A stretch of 64,000 nt of DNA, from NCBI RefSeq assembly GCF_018613895.1, contig NZ_JAGGPH010000007.1, positions 682,001 to 746,000 of the forward strand, written 5' to 3'. Source of the DNA: Curtobacterium sp. ISL-83 (lineage in GTDB: Bacteria > Actinomycetota > Actinomycetes > Actinomycetales > Microbacteriaceae). This document shows, one piece after another, positions 51,466 through 60,436 of this stretch. Position 1 is the first letter of the stretch. The number at the start of each line of letters is the position of its first letter. A program made the position numbers and the translations under genes. The notes under the pieces were generated by a model that saw only the letters and a list, made by a program, of their open reading frames with translations, searched no databases and was not told where the DNA came from.

Positions 51466-52569
51466 ATGGAGTTTGAAGAACGACTAGCCGCGCTCGCGAC
51501 CAAGGTGCAGAACCAGCGGGAAGCGATCCAGACCGAAGAAGCGACGAAGAACGCCTTCGTCATGCCCTTCATCTCGACGATCTTGGGCTACGACGTGTTC
51601 AACCCGCTCGAGGTCGTCCCCGAGTTCACCGCGGACGTCGGGGTCAAGCGCGGTGAGAAGGTGGACTACGCGATCATGCGCGACGGCGAAGTCCAGATCC
51701 TCATCGAGTGCAAGAAGTCGACCGAGCCGCTCAAGATCGAGCACGCGTCGCAACTCTTCCGGTACTTCTCCGTGACGAATGCCCGGATCGCGGTCCTCAC
51801 CAACGGCGAGGTCTACAACTTCTACACGGACCTCGATGCCCCGAACAAGATGGACGACCGTCCGTTCCTGGTGCTCGACCTCGCGGACATCGACGAGACG
51901 CTCCTGCCCGAGCTGAGCAAGCTCACGAAGGACGTCTTCGACCTCGACTCCGTCATCAGTGCCGCCGAAGAGCTCAAGTACGTCGGGGCCATCAAGCGTG
52001 CCATCTCCACACAGTTCCGGGAGCCGGAGGAGGACTTCGTCCGGCTCTTCGCATCGCGCGTGTACGACGGGCGTTTCACGCAGGAGGCCCGGACGCAGTT
52101 TACGACGCTCGTCGCGAAGGCCTCGAAGCAGTTCCTCAACGAACAAGTGAACGACCGCCTGAAGACCGCGCTCGGAGCCTCGTACACGTCGTCCCTGCAG
52201 ATGGACGTTCCTGTTGAGGCCGTCACGAGCGCGGCCGCGGCGGAAGAGGACATCGATCGGGACACGGAGATCGAGACGACGCCCGAAGAGCTCGAGGGCT
52301 ACCAGATCGTCAAGGCCATCGCCTGCAGCGAGGTCAAGCCGGACCGTATCGCTCACCGCGATCAGAAGTCGTACTTCGCCATCCTCGTGGACAACAACAA
52401 CCGCAAGCCGATCGCTCGCTTGTGGTTCAACGGCAAGAAGCAGAAGTACCTCGGTCTCTTCGACGAGAACAAGGTCGAGACCAAGCACCCAATCGACACG
52501 CTCGACGACATCTACCTCCACGCCGGTGAAATCCGAGCTGCGACTGCCCGGTACAACGCAGGGGCCTGA
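51466..52569 (+). CDS. Solitary type I restriction HsdR N-terminal-domain protein
   Basis: 367 residues. The N-terminal about 15-125 is the HsdR_N PD-(D/E)xK nuclease fold: TEEATKNAFVMPFI, GYDVFNPLEVVPEF, KVDYAIMRDG with Asp67, and ILIECKK with Glu81 and Lys83; the Gln of QLFRY is also kept. Residues about 280-355 form a second domain (YFAILVDNNNRKPIARLWF). No helicase motor, no methylase or specificity gene is nearby, so it is not a normal type I enzyme (COG4748-like). Codon GC is lower than in its neighbours, suggesting transfer. Defence or DNA-processing role is inference. Confidence 0.85.
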   Translation: MEFEERLAALATKVQNQREAIQTEEATKNAFVMPFISTILGYDVFNPLEVVPEFTADVGVKRGEKVDYAIMRDGEVQILIECKKSTEPLKIEHASQLFRYFSVTNARIAVLTNGEVYNFYTDLDAPNKMDDRPFLVLDLADIDETLLPELSKLTKDVFDLDSVISAAEELKYVGAIKRAISTQFREPEEDFVRLFASRVYDGRFTQEARTQFTTLVAKASKQFLNEQVNDRLKTALGASYTSSLQMDVPVEAVTSAAAAEEDIDRDTEIETTPEELEGYQIVKAIACSEVKPDRIAHRDQKSYFAILVDNNNRKPIARLWFNGKKQKYLGLFDENKVETKHPIDTLDDIYLHAGEIRAATARYNAGA

Positions 52570-52617
52570 CATGCGCGGCGCTGGTGACTGGGTCGGGAAC
52601 GACGTCGCGCAGGCCGC

Positions 52618-53265
52618 ATGACGCGACCCCGATCCGGCAACCGCCGGGACCACGACGCTGAAGCCGTCCTCGCTGCGTTCGCACGGACGCCCGGGGACGT
52701 CGCCGCCGCACGCCGGGTCGCGAAGCAGTTCGCCGACCTCGATGCCGGTGAACGGTCGGCGCTGCTGTGGAGCGAGGACGCCGGTGCCCGGCTGATCGCC
52801 GTCCTGCTGCTCGTGCAGGCGATGCGCGAGCGTCCGGACGCCGACCTGACGGACGAGTACCTGTCCGCGGCGAAGGCCGAGCGGTTCGACGCGGTCGAAC
52901 TCGTCGACCTGGCGGCCGAAGAGCTCGTCGGCGCGCCGCTCGTCGGGGGCTCGACCGGTCCGCTGTTCGCGCTCGTGAAGTCCGACGTCCCGATGGTCCG
53001 GCGCATCGCGGTCGTGGCGACCCTGGCGTTCGCGAAACGCGGCGACGCGCAGGTCCCGCTCAGCATCGCCGGCCGGCTCGTGCGGGAACGGGGTGAGATC
53101 GTGCAGTCCGCGCTCGGGTGGGTGCTGCGTGAGACCGGCAAGCGTGCCTCCGAACCGTCCCTGGTCGCGTTCCTCGAGCAGAACGGCCGCTTCCTCAGCC
53201 CGGCCGCTCGCGAGACCGCGACGGAACACCTGGCCCCGGCCGACCGCGATCGGCTCCGAACGTGA
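52618..53265 (+). CDS. AlkD-like DNA alkylation repair family protein
   Basis: 215 residues, all-helical HEAT-like. The C-terminal half resembles AlkD: VKSDVPMVRRIAVVATLAFA followed by VQSALGWVLRETGKR and LSPAARETATEHL. The catalytic Asp position appears kept (KSD) while the tryptophan four residues before it is Leu, so activity on alkylated bases is uncertain. Starts 48 nt after the nuclease-fold gene, without a clear ribosome site, possibly co-transcribed. Confidence 0.7.
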   Translation: MTRPRSGNRRDHDAEAVLAAFARTPGDVAAARRVAKQFADLDAGERSALLWSEDAGARLIAVLLLVQAMRERPDADLTDEYLSAAKAERFDAVELVDLAAEELVGAPLVGGSTGPLFALVKSDVPMVRRIAVVATLAFAKRGDAQVPLSIAGRLVRERGEIVQSALGWVLRETGKRASEPSLVAFLEQNGRFLSPAARETATEHLAPADRDRLRT

Positions 53266-53282
53266 CCGCAGGGGTGCCGGCC

Positions 53283-53288
53283 TAGCCT
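53283..53288 (+). promoter_or_regulatory. -10 box of the APH-fold gene
   Basis: TAGCCT ends 6 nt before the ATG at 53295; leaderless layout. Confidence 0.5.
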
Positions 53289-53294
53289 GAGGCC

Positions 53295-54188
53295 ATGCAG
53301 TCCCCGGCACCGTCGATCGACTCCGCACTCGTGGAGCGACTTCTCCGTGCGCAGTTCCCGGAGTGGGCGGACCTGCCCGTCCGCGAGGTCGATCCCCAAG
53401 GCTGGGACAACCGCACGTTCCGGCTCGGTGACGAGCTCGCCGTCCGGCTGCCGAGCGCCGAAGCGTACGTCCCCGCGGTGGAGAAGGAGCAGTCGGTGCT
53501 GCCCTACCTGGCACAGCGGCTGAGTGTCGCCGTACCCGAACCCGTCGGGCTGGGCGAACCCGGCGAGGGCTACCCGTTCCCGTGGTCGGTCCGGCGGTGG
53601 CTCGAGGGGACAGTGGCGGTCCGGGCCGTCGGCCTCGACCCGGTGCGTCTGGCCGGGGACGTGGGTGCGTTCCTGCGGCAGCTCCGCGGCATCGCGTCGA
53701 CGGGTGGGCCGGTGGCCGGCGCGCACTCGTTCCACCGCGGCGCGCACCCGTCCCACTACGCCCCCGAGGTGACCGCGGCGCTCGATGCGCTCGGGTCGGG
53801 AGTGGATCGAGCAGCGTGCGAACGGGTGTGGGACACGGCGTGCTCCACACGGTGGGATGCGGCGCCGGTCTGGTTCCACGGCGACGTCGCACCCGGCAAC
53901 CTGCTGGTCGACACCGCGGGCGCCGGCCGACTGTCCGCCGTCATCGACTTCGGGACCTGCGGGGTGGGCGATCCCGCGTGCGACCTGGTGTTCGCCTGGA
54001 CGTTCCTCGACGGGTCGGCGCGCGACGCCTTCCGCGACGCCGTCGGGCTGGACGCGGACACGTGGGCGCGAGCGCGGGGATGGGCGCTCTGGAAGTCACT
54101 CATCATGCTCGCGGGCAGCGCCGGCCCCGGTGCCCGGGACGGACACGAAGCCGTGCTCCGCGCGGTGCTGGCGGACCCGGTGGCCTGA
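53295..54188 (+). CDS. Aminoglycoside phosphotransferase-fold protein
   Basis: 297 residues, APH/choline-kinase family: GWDNRTFRLGDELAVRLPS at the N-lobe, WFHGDVAPGNLLVD (catalytic Asp) and AVIDFGTCGVGDPACD (metal Asp). Could phosphorylate an aminoglycoside, macrolide, amino alcohol or a sugar; sequence alone does not tell resistance from metabolism. Normal high GC, unlike the nuclease gene upstream. Confidence 0.88.
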   Translation: MQSPAPSIDSALVERLLRAQFPEWADLPVREVDPQGWDNRTFRLGDELAVRLPSAEAYVPAVEKEQSVLPYLAQRLSVAVPEPVGLGEPGEGYPFPWSVRRWLEGTVAVRAVGLDPVRLAGDVGAFLRQLRGIASTGGPVAGAHSFHRGAHPSHYAPEVTAALDALGSGVDRAACERVWDTACSTRWDAAPVWFHGDVAPGNLLVDTAGAGRLSAVIDFGTCGVGDPACDLVFAWTFLDGSARDAFRDAVGLDADTWARARGWALWKSLIMLAGSAGPGARDGHEAVLRAVLADPVA

Positions 54189-54242
54189 CCCCACCAGCGG
54201 GTCGGCCTGCGGTGGTCGCCCGGCTGGCCGGACGCCGACGGG

Positions 54243-55061
54243 TCAGCGCGTGAACACGTCGTCCAGCGTGTAGGTCGCCAGCTCGCGTTGCCGCAGGAGC
54301 GTCGCGAGTCGGGGGAGTGCCCCGATCGTCCCCGGGTGGTTCGCGTGCCCGATCACGATGTGCGCCGGCTGGAACCACTGTTCGGCGAAGCCCACGATCT
54401 GGTCCGACGTGATGTCGCCCGAGTCGGCGAGCGTGCCGTACCAGAGCAGGGGCGTCGTGTACCCGACCCGAGCAGCCGCGGCATCCACTCGGGCGTCGTG
54501 GTACCCGAACGGCGGCCGGAAGTACGGCCGCGCGTCGACGCCGAAGGTGTGCTCGATGAACTCGTGGTTCCGCGTGAGCTGGTCCTCGATCGCCTGGTCG
54601 CCGAGCTTCGTCAGCGCGGGGTGGTCCCAGGTGTGGTTGCCGATCTGCACCTGCCCGGACTCGATGAGGGGTCGCAGGACGTCGGCGTGCTGGGTCCACG
54701 AGGGCCGCACCCCGTTCACGAAGAACGTGAGGCGCGTGCCGGTCTCGGCCGCGAAGCGCGCGTAGGCGCCGACGACCTCCGATGAGACGCCGTCGTCGAC
54801 CGTCCACGCGATCCCCTTCGTGCCCGTCGGGAGCCCGGTGATCGTCCCGTGCGGCAGCGGGTGCTTCGCGATGGGCACGAACGTGGGGGTCGGTGTCGGG
54901 GTCGGCGTGGCGCTCGGCGTCCGTGGTGCCAGGGGAGTCGGGGACGTCACCGGTCCGACGCCGGTGGTGGCAGTGCCGGTGGAGCACGCGGCCAGCGCCC
55001 CCGCGGCGAGCCAGCCGGTCGCGCCGGCGATCAGGGCGCGGCGGGTGGTGCGGTGGTTCAC
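54243..55061 (-). CDS. Polysaccharide deacetylase lipoprotein
   Basis: 272 residues. N-terminus VNHRTTRRALIAGATG has a twin-Arg-like pair and a lipobox ending in Cys26 (ALAAC), then a Thr/Pro-rich spacer and a NodB domain: TVDDGVS (metal Asp), GNHTWDHPAL (His-x3-His), RPPFGYHD. Removes acetyl groups from wall or extracellular sugars. GTG at 55061 chosen because it gives the signal peptide and lies 6 nt after CATGCT. Confidence 0.9.
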   Translation of the reverse strand: MNHRTTRRALIAGATGWLAAGALAACSTGTATTGVGPVTSPTPLAPRTPSATPTPTPTPTFVPIAKHPLPHGTITGLPTGTKGIAWTVDDGVSSEVVGAYARFAAETGTRLTFFVNGVRPSWTQHADVLRPLIESGQVQIGNHTWDHPALTKLGDQAIEDQLTRNHEFIEHTFGVDARPYFRPPFGYHDARVDAAAARVGYTTPLLWYGTLADSGDITSDQIVGFAEQWFQPAHIVIGHANHPGTIGALPRLATLLRQRELATYTLDDVFTR

Positions 55062-55389
55062 CGCACCAGCATGGCGCGGGCCCGAGCACGGCACATCGGC
55101 TCACGGGACGACCCGTCATGGCCGATCGGCCATCCGACGGGTGCGCGGACGGAGGGCGGGCCGGCCGGGTGGGTGGACGGGCGGACGGGAGGCGCGGAGC
55201 ACGTCCCCGAGACCGGCTGCGGGACCAGCCGGATCGGTCCGCGGCTGCTGCGCAGCCGCGCTCGGACACCCGGATGGTGCCGCAACGGGTGCACGGGGCT
55301 GGGAAGCCGCCACGGGGCGGGCGCGTACCGAGGGGAGGACGTGGGTCGTGCCTCCAGGCCGCCCACGGCCACCACGAGAGGAACGCACC
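55062..55389. other. Gap between deacetylase and alcohol dehydrogenase
   Basis: 328 nt without a supported gene. Contains the deacetylase leaderless promoter, a half copy of the dispersed palindrome (CGGACGGGAGGCGCGG, 55182-55197), and a short inverted repeat around 55252-55262 (GCTGCGCAGC). A frame open through here belongs to the dehydrogenase but its family N-terminus begins at 55390. Confidence 0.45.
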
Positions 55390-56583
55390 ATGCGCGCACT
55401 GACCTGGCAGGGGACCGAGAAGGTCTCCGTCGAGAACGTCCCCGACCCCACGATCCAGGAGCCGACCGACGCGATCGTCCGCATCACCTCCACCGCGATC
55501 TGCGGGTCCGACCTGCACCTGTACCGGGTGCTCGGACCGTACATCGACAAGGGCGACGTCCTGGGGCACGAGCCGATGGGCATCGTGGAGGAAGTCGGGT
55601 CCGGCGTCACGAACCTCAAGGTCGGCGACCGCGTCGTCATCCCGTTCAACATCTCCTGCGGGCACTGCTGGATGTGCCAGCACGGCCTGCAGTCGCAGTG
55701 CGAGACCACCCAGGTGACCGCGTACGGCACGGGTGCCTCGCTGTTCGGCTACACGAAGATGTACGGCCAGGTCCCCGGTGGCCAGGCCGAGTACCTCCGG
55801 GTGCCGCACGCTGACTACGGGCCCATCGTGGTGCCGGACAGCGGCCCCGACGACCAGTGGCTGTTCCTCAGCGACATCCTGCCGACGGCCTGGCAGGCGG
55901 TGCAGTACGCGAACGTCCCCGAGGGTGGCACGCTCGCGGTGCTCGGTCTCGGACCCGTCGGCCAGTTCGCCGCCAGGATCGGCAAGCACCTCGGCTACCG
56001 CGTGCTCGCCGTGGACCCCGAGGAGGTCCGCCGCGAGCTCGGCGCGAAGCACGGCGCCGAGGTGTTCGACCTGACGAAGGACGTCGTCCCGCAGCTCGTC
56101 GACCTGACCGACGGTCGCGGCCCGGACGGCGTGGTCGACGCGGTCGGGATGGAGGCGCACGGCAACCCCGTCGCCGGGTTCGCCCAGCGGGCGGCCGGCC
56201 TCCTGCCGGACAAGCTCGCGCAGAAGGCGATCGAGACCGCGGGGGTGGACCGACTGGCCGCCCTGCACGCGGCGATCGACCTCGTGCGTCGCGGCGGGAC
56301 CGTGTCGCTCAGCGGCGTGTACGGCGGCATGGCCGACCCGATGCCGATGATGACCCTGTTCGACAAGCAGATCACCATCCGCGAGGGACAGTGCAACGTC
56401 AAGCGCTGGATCGACGACATCATGCCGCTCGTGCAGGACCCGTCGGACCCGCTCGGCACGCTCGACCTGACCACCCACCGGGTGTCGCTCGAGGACGCGC
56501 CGCACATGTACGAGGTCTTCCAGAAGAAGCAGGACGGCTGCGTGAAGGTCGTCCTCGACCCGACGATGCCCGCGGCTGCCTGA
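55390..56583 (+). CDS. Zinc-dependent alcohol dehydrogenase (formaldehyde dehydrogenase-like)
   Basis: 397 residues, MDR family. Catalytic zinc ligands Cys38 (ICGSDLHLY) and His60/Glu61 (GHEPMG); structural zinc cysteines 90, 93, 96 and 104 (CGHCWMCQHGLQSQC); NAD site GLGPVGQFAA. The QTxxH-less architecture and long C-terminal insertion (GMEAHGNPVAGFAQRAAG) match the glutathione-independent formaldehyde/alcohol dehydrogenase group. ACGAGAGGA lies upstream. Its stop overlaps the next ATG by 1 nt. Confidence 0.92.
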   Translation: MRALTWQGTEKVSVENVPDPTIQEPTDAIVRITSTAICGSDLHLYRVLGPYIDKGDVLGHEPMGIVEEVGSGVTNLKVGDRVVIPFNISCGHCWMCQHGLQSQCETTQVTAYGTGASLFGYTKMYGQVPGGQAEYLRVPHADYGPIVVPDSGPDDQWLFLSDILPTAWQAVQYANVPEGGTLAVLGLGPVGQFAARIGKHLGYRVLAVDPEEVRRELGAKHGAEVFDLTKDVVPQLVDLTDGRGPDGVVDAVGMEAHGNPVAGFAQRAAGLLPDKLAQKAIETAGVDRLAALHAAIDLVRRGGTVSLSGVYGGMADPMPMMTLFDKQITIREGQCNVKRWIDDIMPLVQDPSDPLGTLDLTTHRVSLEDAPHMYEVFQKKQDGCVKVVLDPTMPAAA

Positions 56584-57635
56584 TGCGGGTGGTCGTGGTC
56601 GGGGCGACCGGCAACGTCGGCACCGCCGTGCTCCGGCGGCTGGCCGAAGCCCGGTTGACCCGGTCCACCGCGGACGACACCCGGCTCGAGGTCATCGGGG
56701 TGGCACGCCGCCTGCCGGACGCCCGGGTCGCGCCGTACGACGTGGCGCTGTGGCACGCGGTCGACGTGGGCGGCCCGGACGCGGTGGCGGAACTCGCCGC
56801 CGTGTTCCAGGGCGCGGACGCGGTGGTCCACCTGGCGTGGGCGCTGCAGCCGACGCACGACATCCCGGCGCAACACCGGACGAACGTCACGGGGACCGCG
56901 AACGTGCTCGACGCGGTCGCGCGTGCCGGGGTCCCGCAGGTCGTGGTGGCGTCCTCGGTCGGCGCCTACCGCGGGGTGGACGTCGACGGCAAGCGCACGC
57001 CGGTCGACGAGTTCTGGCCGGCCACGGGCATCGACACCGCCACGTACTCGATCCACAAGGCGGCGAACGAGGCGGCGATGGACGCGTTCGAGACCGCGCA
57101 CCCGAGCATCGTCGTCACGCGCCTGCGCCCAGCGCTGATCTTCCAGCGGGGGGCCGCCGCCGAGATCCGCGGACTGTTCCTCGGGCACCTCGTGCCGATG
57201 CGGGCCGTCCGGTGGATCCGGTGGGCGGTCCTGCCGCTGCCGTACCCGTTCGTGTTCCAGGCCGTGCACGCGGACGACGTCGCCGACGCCTACTGGCGCG
57301 CGGTGGACCGTCGGGCGCCGGGAGCGTTCAACATCGCCGGGTCGCCGGTCCTCACCCCGCCGCGGATCGCCCGGGTCCTGGGCATGCGGGGTGCCTTCCG
57401 GGTGCCGCTGGGTCTGGTGCGCGGTCTCGTGACCCTGACGTGGCGCCTGCACCTGCAGCCGACGGACGCCGGGTGGGTGGACATCGCAGCGCAGGTGCCC
57501 GTGATGCGGACCGATCGTGCCCGGTCGGTGCTCGGGTGGGAGGCGCGGCACTCGTCCGAAGACGCGTTGCGTGCGTTGGTGGGCGGGTTCGCGGACCGGG
57601 CGAACGTCGCGGCGTCGGCGCCGCTGCGGGGCTGA
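56583..57635 (+). CDS. NAD-dependent epimerase/dehydratase family protein
   Basis: 350 residues, extended SDR: VVVGATGNVGTAVLRRL cofactor site, VHLAWALQPTHD, VVASSVGAYRG and YSIHKAANEAAMD (Tyr-Lys), and VHADDVADAYWRA. It could act on a sugar-nucleotide or an NAD(H)-linked small substrate. Translationally coupled to the dehydrogenase, so a two-step oxidation/detoxification path is plausible. Confidence 0.9.
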   Translation: MRVVVVGATGNVGTAVLRRLAEARLTRSTADDTRLEVIGVARRLPDARVAPYDVALWHAVDVGGPDAVAELAAVFQGADAVVHLAWALQPTHDIPAQHRTNVTGTANVLDAVARAGVPQVVVASSVGAYRGVDVDGKRTPVDEFWPATGIDTATYSIHKAANEAAMDAFETAHPSIVVTRLRPALIFQRGAAAEIRGLFLGHLVPMRAVRWIRWAVLPLPYPFVFQAVHADDVADAYWRAVDRRAPGAFNIAGSPVLTPPRIARVLGMRGAFRVPLGLVRGLVTLTWRLHLQPTDAGWVDIAAQVPVMRTDRARSVLGWEARHSSEDALRALVGGFADRANVAASAPLRG

Positions 57636-57686
57636 GCTGGTCTGAGTGCTGCTGGCGGTGGTGGGCCTGCTGGAGGCGGTGGTGGT

Positions 57687-57815
57687 GAGACGCCGCCGTC
57701 ATCGTGACACGCCCCGAATGACACGAGACGCCGCCGGATTCGGCGGCGTCTCGGCGTCCGGCGGGCGTCTCGTGATCACGGCGGCGTCTCGGCAGCGACG
57801 GGACGGCGGCGTCTC
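57687..57815. repeat. Cluster of GAGACGCCGCC repeats
   Basis: At least six copies in both orientations: GAGACGCCGCCG at 57687-57698 and 57725-57736, its complement at 57741-57752, and GGCGTCTC-ending copies near 57763-57771, 57780-57790 and 57805-57815. The central pair makes a perfect 12-bp hairpin with loop gatt, which probably terminates the epimerase transcript; the others have no clear role. Confidence 0.75.
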
Positions 57816-57832
57816 GTGATGCGGTCTGGCCG

Positions 57833-57838
57833 TAGGGT
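57833..57838 (+). promoter_or_regulatory. -10 box of the DUF6314 gene
   Basis: TAGGGT, 6 nt before the ATG at 57845. Confidence 0.45.
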
Positions 57839-57844
57839 CGATGG

Positions 57845-58264
57845 ATGCTGACGCCGACGGACCTGCTGGGGGAGTGGGACCTCCGGCGGACGATCGTGGA
57901 CCGCCGGAACGCAATGGACGGGACGGTCACCGGGGCAGCCCGGCTGACGCTCGTCACGCCGGACGAGGTGCGCTGGGACGAGTCCGGCACGATGACGTTC
58001 GACGACCGCTCGACGCCGGTCTCGCGGGCGCTCGTGCTCCGTCGCGGCGACGACGGCCGGTGGACGGTGCACTTCGCCGACGGACGGGTGTTCCACGAGT
58101 GGGTGTGGGGGGCGCAAGTGGAGCACGCGTGCGACCCTGACGAGTACACCGGGCTGCTCGGCGGCGACGCCGACCGCTGGACGGTGCGGTGGGACGCCCG
58201 AGGTCCGGGGAAGGACTACACGCTCGACAGCGTCCTCCAACGTCGCCCGTCCACGCCAGACTGA
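57845..58264 (+). CDS. DUF6314 family protein
   Basis: 139 residues, lipocalin-like small beta protein: LLGEWDLRRTIVDRRNAMDGTVTG, then FHEWVWGAQVEHACDPDEYTG and WDARGPGKDYTLDSVLQR, the family pattern. Ligand and role unknown. Leaderless-type start; 4 nt before the next gene. Confidence 0.82.
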   Translation: MLTPTDLLGEWDLRRTIVDRRNAMDGTVTGAARLTLVTPDEVRWDESGTMTFDDRSTPVSRALVLRRGDDGRWTVHFADGRVFHEWVWGAQVEHACDPDEYTGLLGGDADRWTVRWDARGPGKDYTLDSVLQRRPSTPD

Positions 58265-58268
58265 TCGC

Positions 58269-58946
58269 ATGGCCCGAACCTCCGGCAAGTCCTCCGGCAC
58301 CGACGCCCCCCGGATCACCGTGACCGAACCCGGCGACCTCGAGGACTGGAGCCCCGCGCCAGGCGACGTCGTCTCCGGCGACCGGATCGAGGGCAAGCGG
58401 GTGGCGATGCTCGACCTGACGGGCGAGCGCCTGCCGGACCTCGAGCTCGAGGAGTGCTCGATCGGAACGCTCCGCGCGGACGCGGCGGACCTGCGCGGCG
58501 TGCGCCTCCGCGACTCCGTGATCGAGGTCCTGGACGCCCCCGTGCTCCGGGCATCGAGCAGCACGTGGCGCGAGGTCCGGGTCGCCGGCGGCCGCGTGGG
58601 GTCCGCTGAGCTCTACGACGCCGGGTTGAACGGCGTGGAGTTCGTCGGCATGAAGTTCGGGTTCGTGAACCTGCGCGGATCGACCCTGACGGACGTCCGG
58701 TTCCGGGATTGCGTGATCGACGAACTGGACCTGGCCGATGCGAAACTGCTGCGGGTCGCCTTCGACGGCACGCGGATCCGGGCGGCCGAGGGCACGAACA
58801 CCCGGGTCAGCCACGTGGACCTGCGCGGTGCAGACCTGGATCGCGTGGAGCGGCTCGAGGGCTTCCGGGGTGCCACCATCGGGAGCGACCAGCTGTACAC
58901 GCTCGCGCCGTTGCTGGCGGCCCAGGCGGGCTACCGCGTCGACTGA
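58269..58946 (+). CDS. Pentapeptide-repeat protein
   Basis: 225 residues. Irregular pentapeptide repeats form a right-handed beta helix from about 45 to 205 (LEECSIGTLRADAADLRGVRLRD, LRGSTLTDVRFRD, LDLADAKLLRVAFDG, LRGADLDRV). Such proteins bind gyrase or act as scaffolds; nothing here selects a role. Begins 4 nt after DUF6314. Confidence 0.88.
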   Translation: MARTSGKSSGTDAPRITVTEPGDLEDWSPAPGDVVSGDRIEGKRVAMLDLTGERLPDLELEECSIGTLRADAADLRGVRLRDSVIEVLDAPVLRASSSTWREVRVAGGRVGSAELYDAGLNGVEFVGMKFGFVNLRGSTLTDVRFRDCVIDELDLADAKLLRVAFDGTRIRAAEGTNTRVSHVDLRGADLDRVERLEGFRGATIGSDQLYTLAPLLAAQAGYRVD

Positions 58947-59133
58947 GGACTCACTTCCTCGGAACCGAGCCCGGGAGAGCGCCGTGCGACGTCAGGTCGA
59001 TTCACAGTTTCGGTCGTGAATTGCGTGATCGCGCCGAAAAGCGCGGTTTGGCGCGCATACTGCGAAGACCGGAGATCACGTTCGCGTCGTCGACGCTCGC
59101 ACTGTGCCTCTCCCGCTCAGACAGGTGCCTTCC
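58947..59133 (+). promoter_or_regulatory. Promoter region of the ice-binding-like gene
   Basis: Dyad ATTCAC-10 nt-GTGAAT (59000-59021). CATACT (59056-59061) may be a -10, giving a leader of about 65 nt. No other feature seen. Confidence 0.4.
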
Positions 59134-60390
59134 ATGGCCACGTCCCGTTCCCTCCGCCCGATCGTGCTGGTCCTCACCGGAGTCGGACTCGCTGCCTCGA
59201 TGGCCCTCCTGTCCACCTCCACCGCCTCCGCCGCGACCGTCATCAGCGGGCCGATCAACCTCGGGACCGCAGCGACCTACGGCGTGCTCGGTGCGAGTGC
59301 GGTGACGAACACCGGTCCGACGGTCGTCAACGGAGACCTCGGCATCTCACCCGGCACGTCCATCACCGGGTTCGGTGGCGCCCCGAACGGCGTGGTCAAC
59401 GGCACGGTGCACGCCACGGACGCCCCCGTACTGCAGGCGCAGCAGGACACCACGACCGCGTACAACGTCGCGGCGTCGCTCTCCCCGACCGAGTCCGGCC
59501 TCACCAGCCTGGACGGCAAGTCCCTCACCCCGGGTGTGTACTCGGGCGGCGCGCTCTCGCTCGCGACCGGCGGGCAACTGACCCTGGCCGGATCCGCGAA
59601 CTCGGTCTGGGTGTTCCAAGCGGCGTCCACCCTGACGATCGGTTCCGGTTCCCACATCACGATCACGGGTGGCGCGAGTTCGTGCAACGTGTTCTGGCAG
59701 GTCGGCAGCTCCGCCACGATCGGGACCGCTGCCCAGTTCCAGGGCACCGTGCTCGCCCAGCAGTCGGTGACCGCGACCACCGGTGCGACGGTCGTCGGAC
59801 GCCTGCTCGCGCGGGTCGGTGCGGTGACGCTCGACACGAACACGATCACCGCCTCCAGCGGGTGCCCCGCCCCGGGGACGCCCGCTGCTTCCCCCTCGCC
59901 GGTCATCACGTCGGGCACACCCCCGACGGCCACCGTCGGGACGCCCTACTCGTACACCGTGACCGCGACGGGGACGCCGGCGCCGACCTACACCTCCACC
60001 ACCTTGCCCGCCGGCCTGACGCTGAACGGGACGACCGGCGTGATCTCCGGGACACCGACCACCCCGGGGAACGTCACGGTGACGGTCACGGCGTCGAACA
60101 CGACGGCACCAGCGGCGTCGACCATCGTGACGTTCGCCGTCCAGCCGGCGGCGACACCCGCGCCGACACCCACCCCGACGCCGACGCCGACGCCCACCGC
60201 GACCGTGCCGGTGCAGCCCACCGCGACCGCCACGCCGGTGGCAGCCGGAGCCGGAGGCCGTGGTCCCGGTGAGCTCGCCTACACCGGCAGCGACCCGACG
60301 CTGCCACTCGGCATCGCCGGCGCGTTCCTCGCCGCCGGTTCCGTGCTCCTGGTGGCCGCCCGACGTCGCCGCGCTGCGCACCGCGCCTGA
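59134..60390 (+). CDS. Sortase-anchored ice-binding-like (DUF3494) surface protein
   Basis: 418 residues. Signal peptide about 1-33; DUF3494 ice-binding beta-helix domain about 38-245 (LGTAATYGVLGASAVTNTG, TVVNGDLGISPG, WVFQAASTLTIGSG); an Ig-like He_PIG domain about 255-345 (YTVTATGTPAPTYT, LPAGLTLNGTTGVISGTP); Pro/Thr repeat stalk; class E sortase signal LAYTG (381-385), membrane helix and Arg tail. Surface-exposed; ice binding or adhesion. Confidence 0.92.
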   Translation: MATSRSLRPIVLVLTGVGLAASMALLSTSTASAATVISGPINLGTAATYGVLGASAVTNTGPTVVNGDLGISPGTSITGFGGAPNGVVNGTVHATDAPVLQAQQDTTTAYNVAASLSPTESGLTSLDGKSLTPGVYSGGALSLATGGQLTLAGSANSVWVFQAASTLTIGSGSHITITGGASSCNVFWQVGSSATIGTAAQFQGTVLAQQSVTATTGATVVGRLLARVGAVTLDTNTITASSGCPAPGTPAASPSPVITSGTPPTATVGTPYSYTVTATGTPAPTYTSTTLPAGLTLNGTTGVISGTPTTPGNVTVTVTASNTTAPAASTIVTFAVQPAATPAPTPTPTPTPTPTATVPVQPTATATPVAAGAGGRGPGELAYTGSDPTLPLGIAGAFLAAGSVLLVAARRRRAAHRA

Positions 60391-60400
60391 GTCGCACCAC

Positions 60401-60436
60401 CGATGCCGGTCCTGCCCTCGGGCGGGGCCGGCATCG
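60401..60436. terminator. Terminator after the surface protein gene
   Basis: CGATGCCGG (60401-60409) and CCGGCATCG (60428-60436) with an inner GCCC/GGGC stem. Confidence 0.75.
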
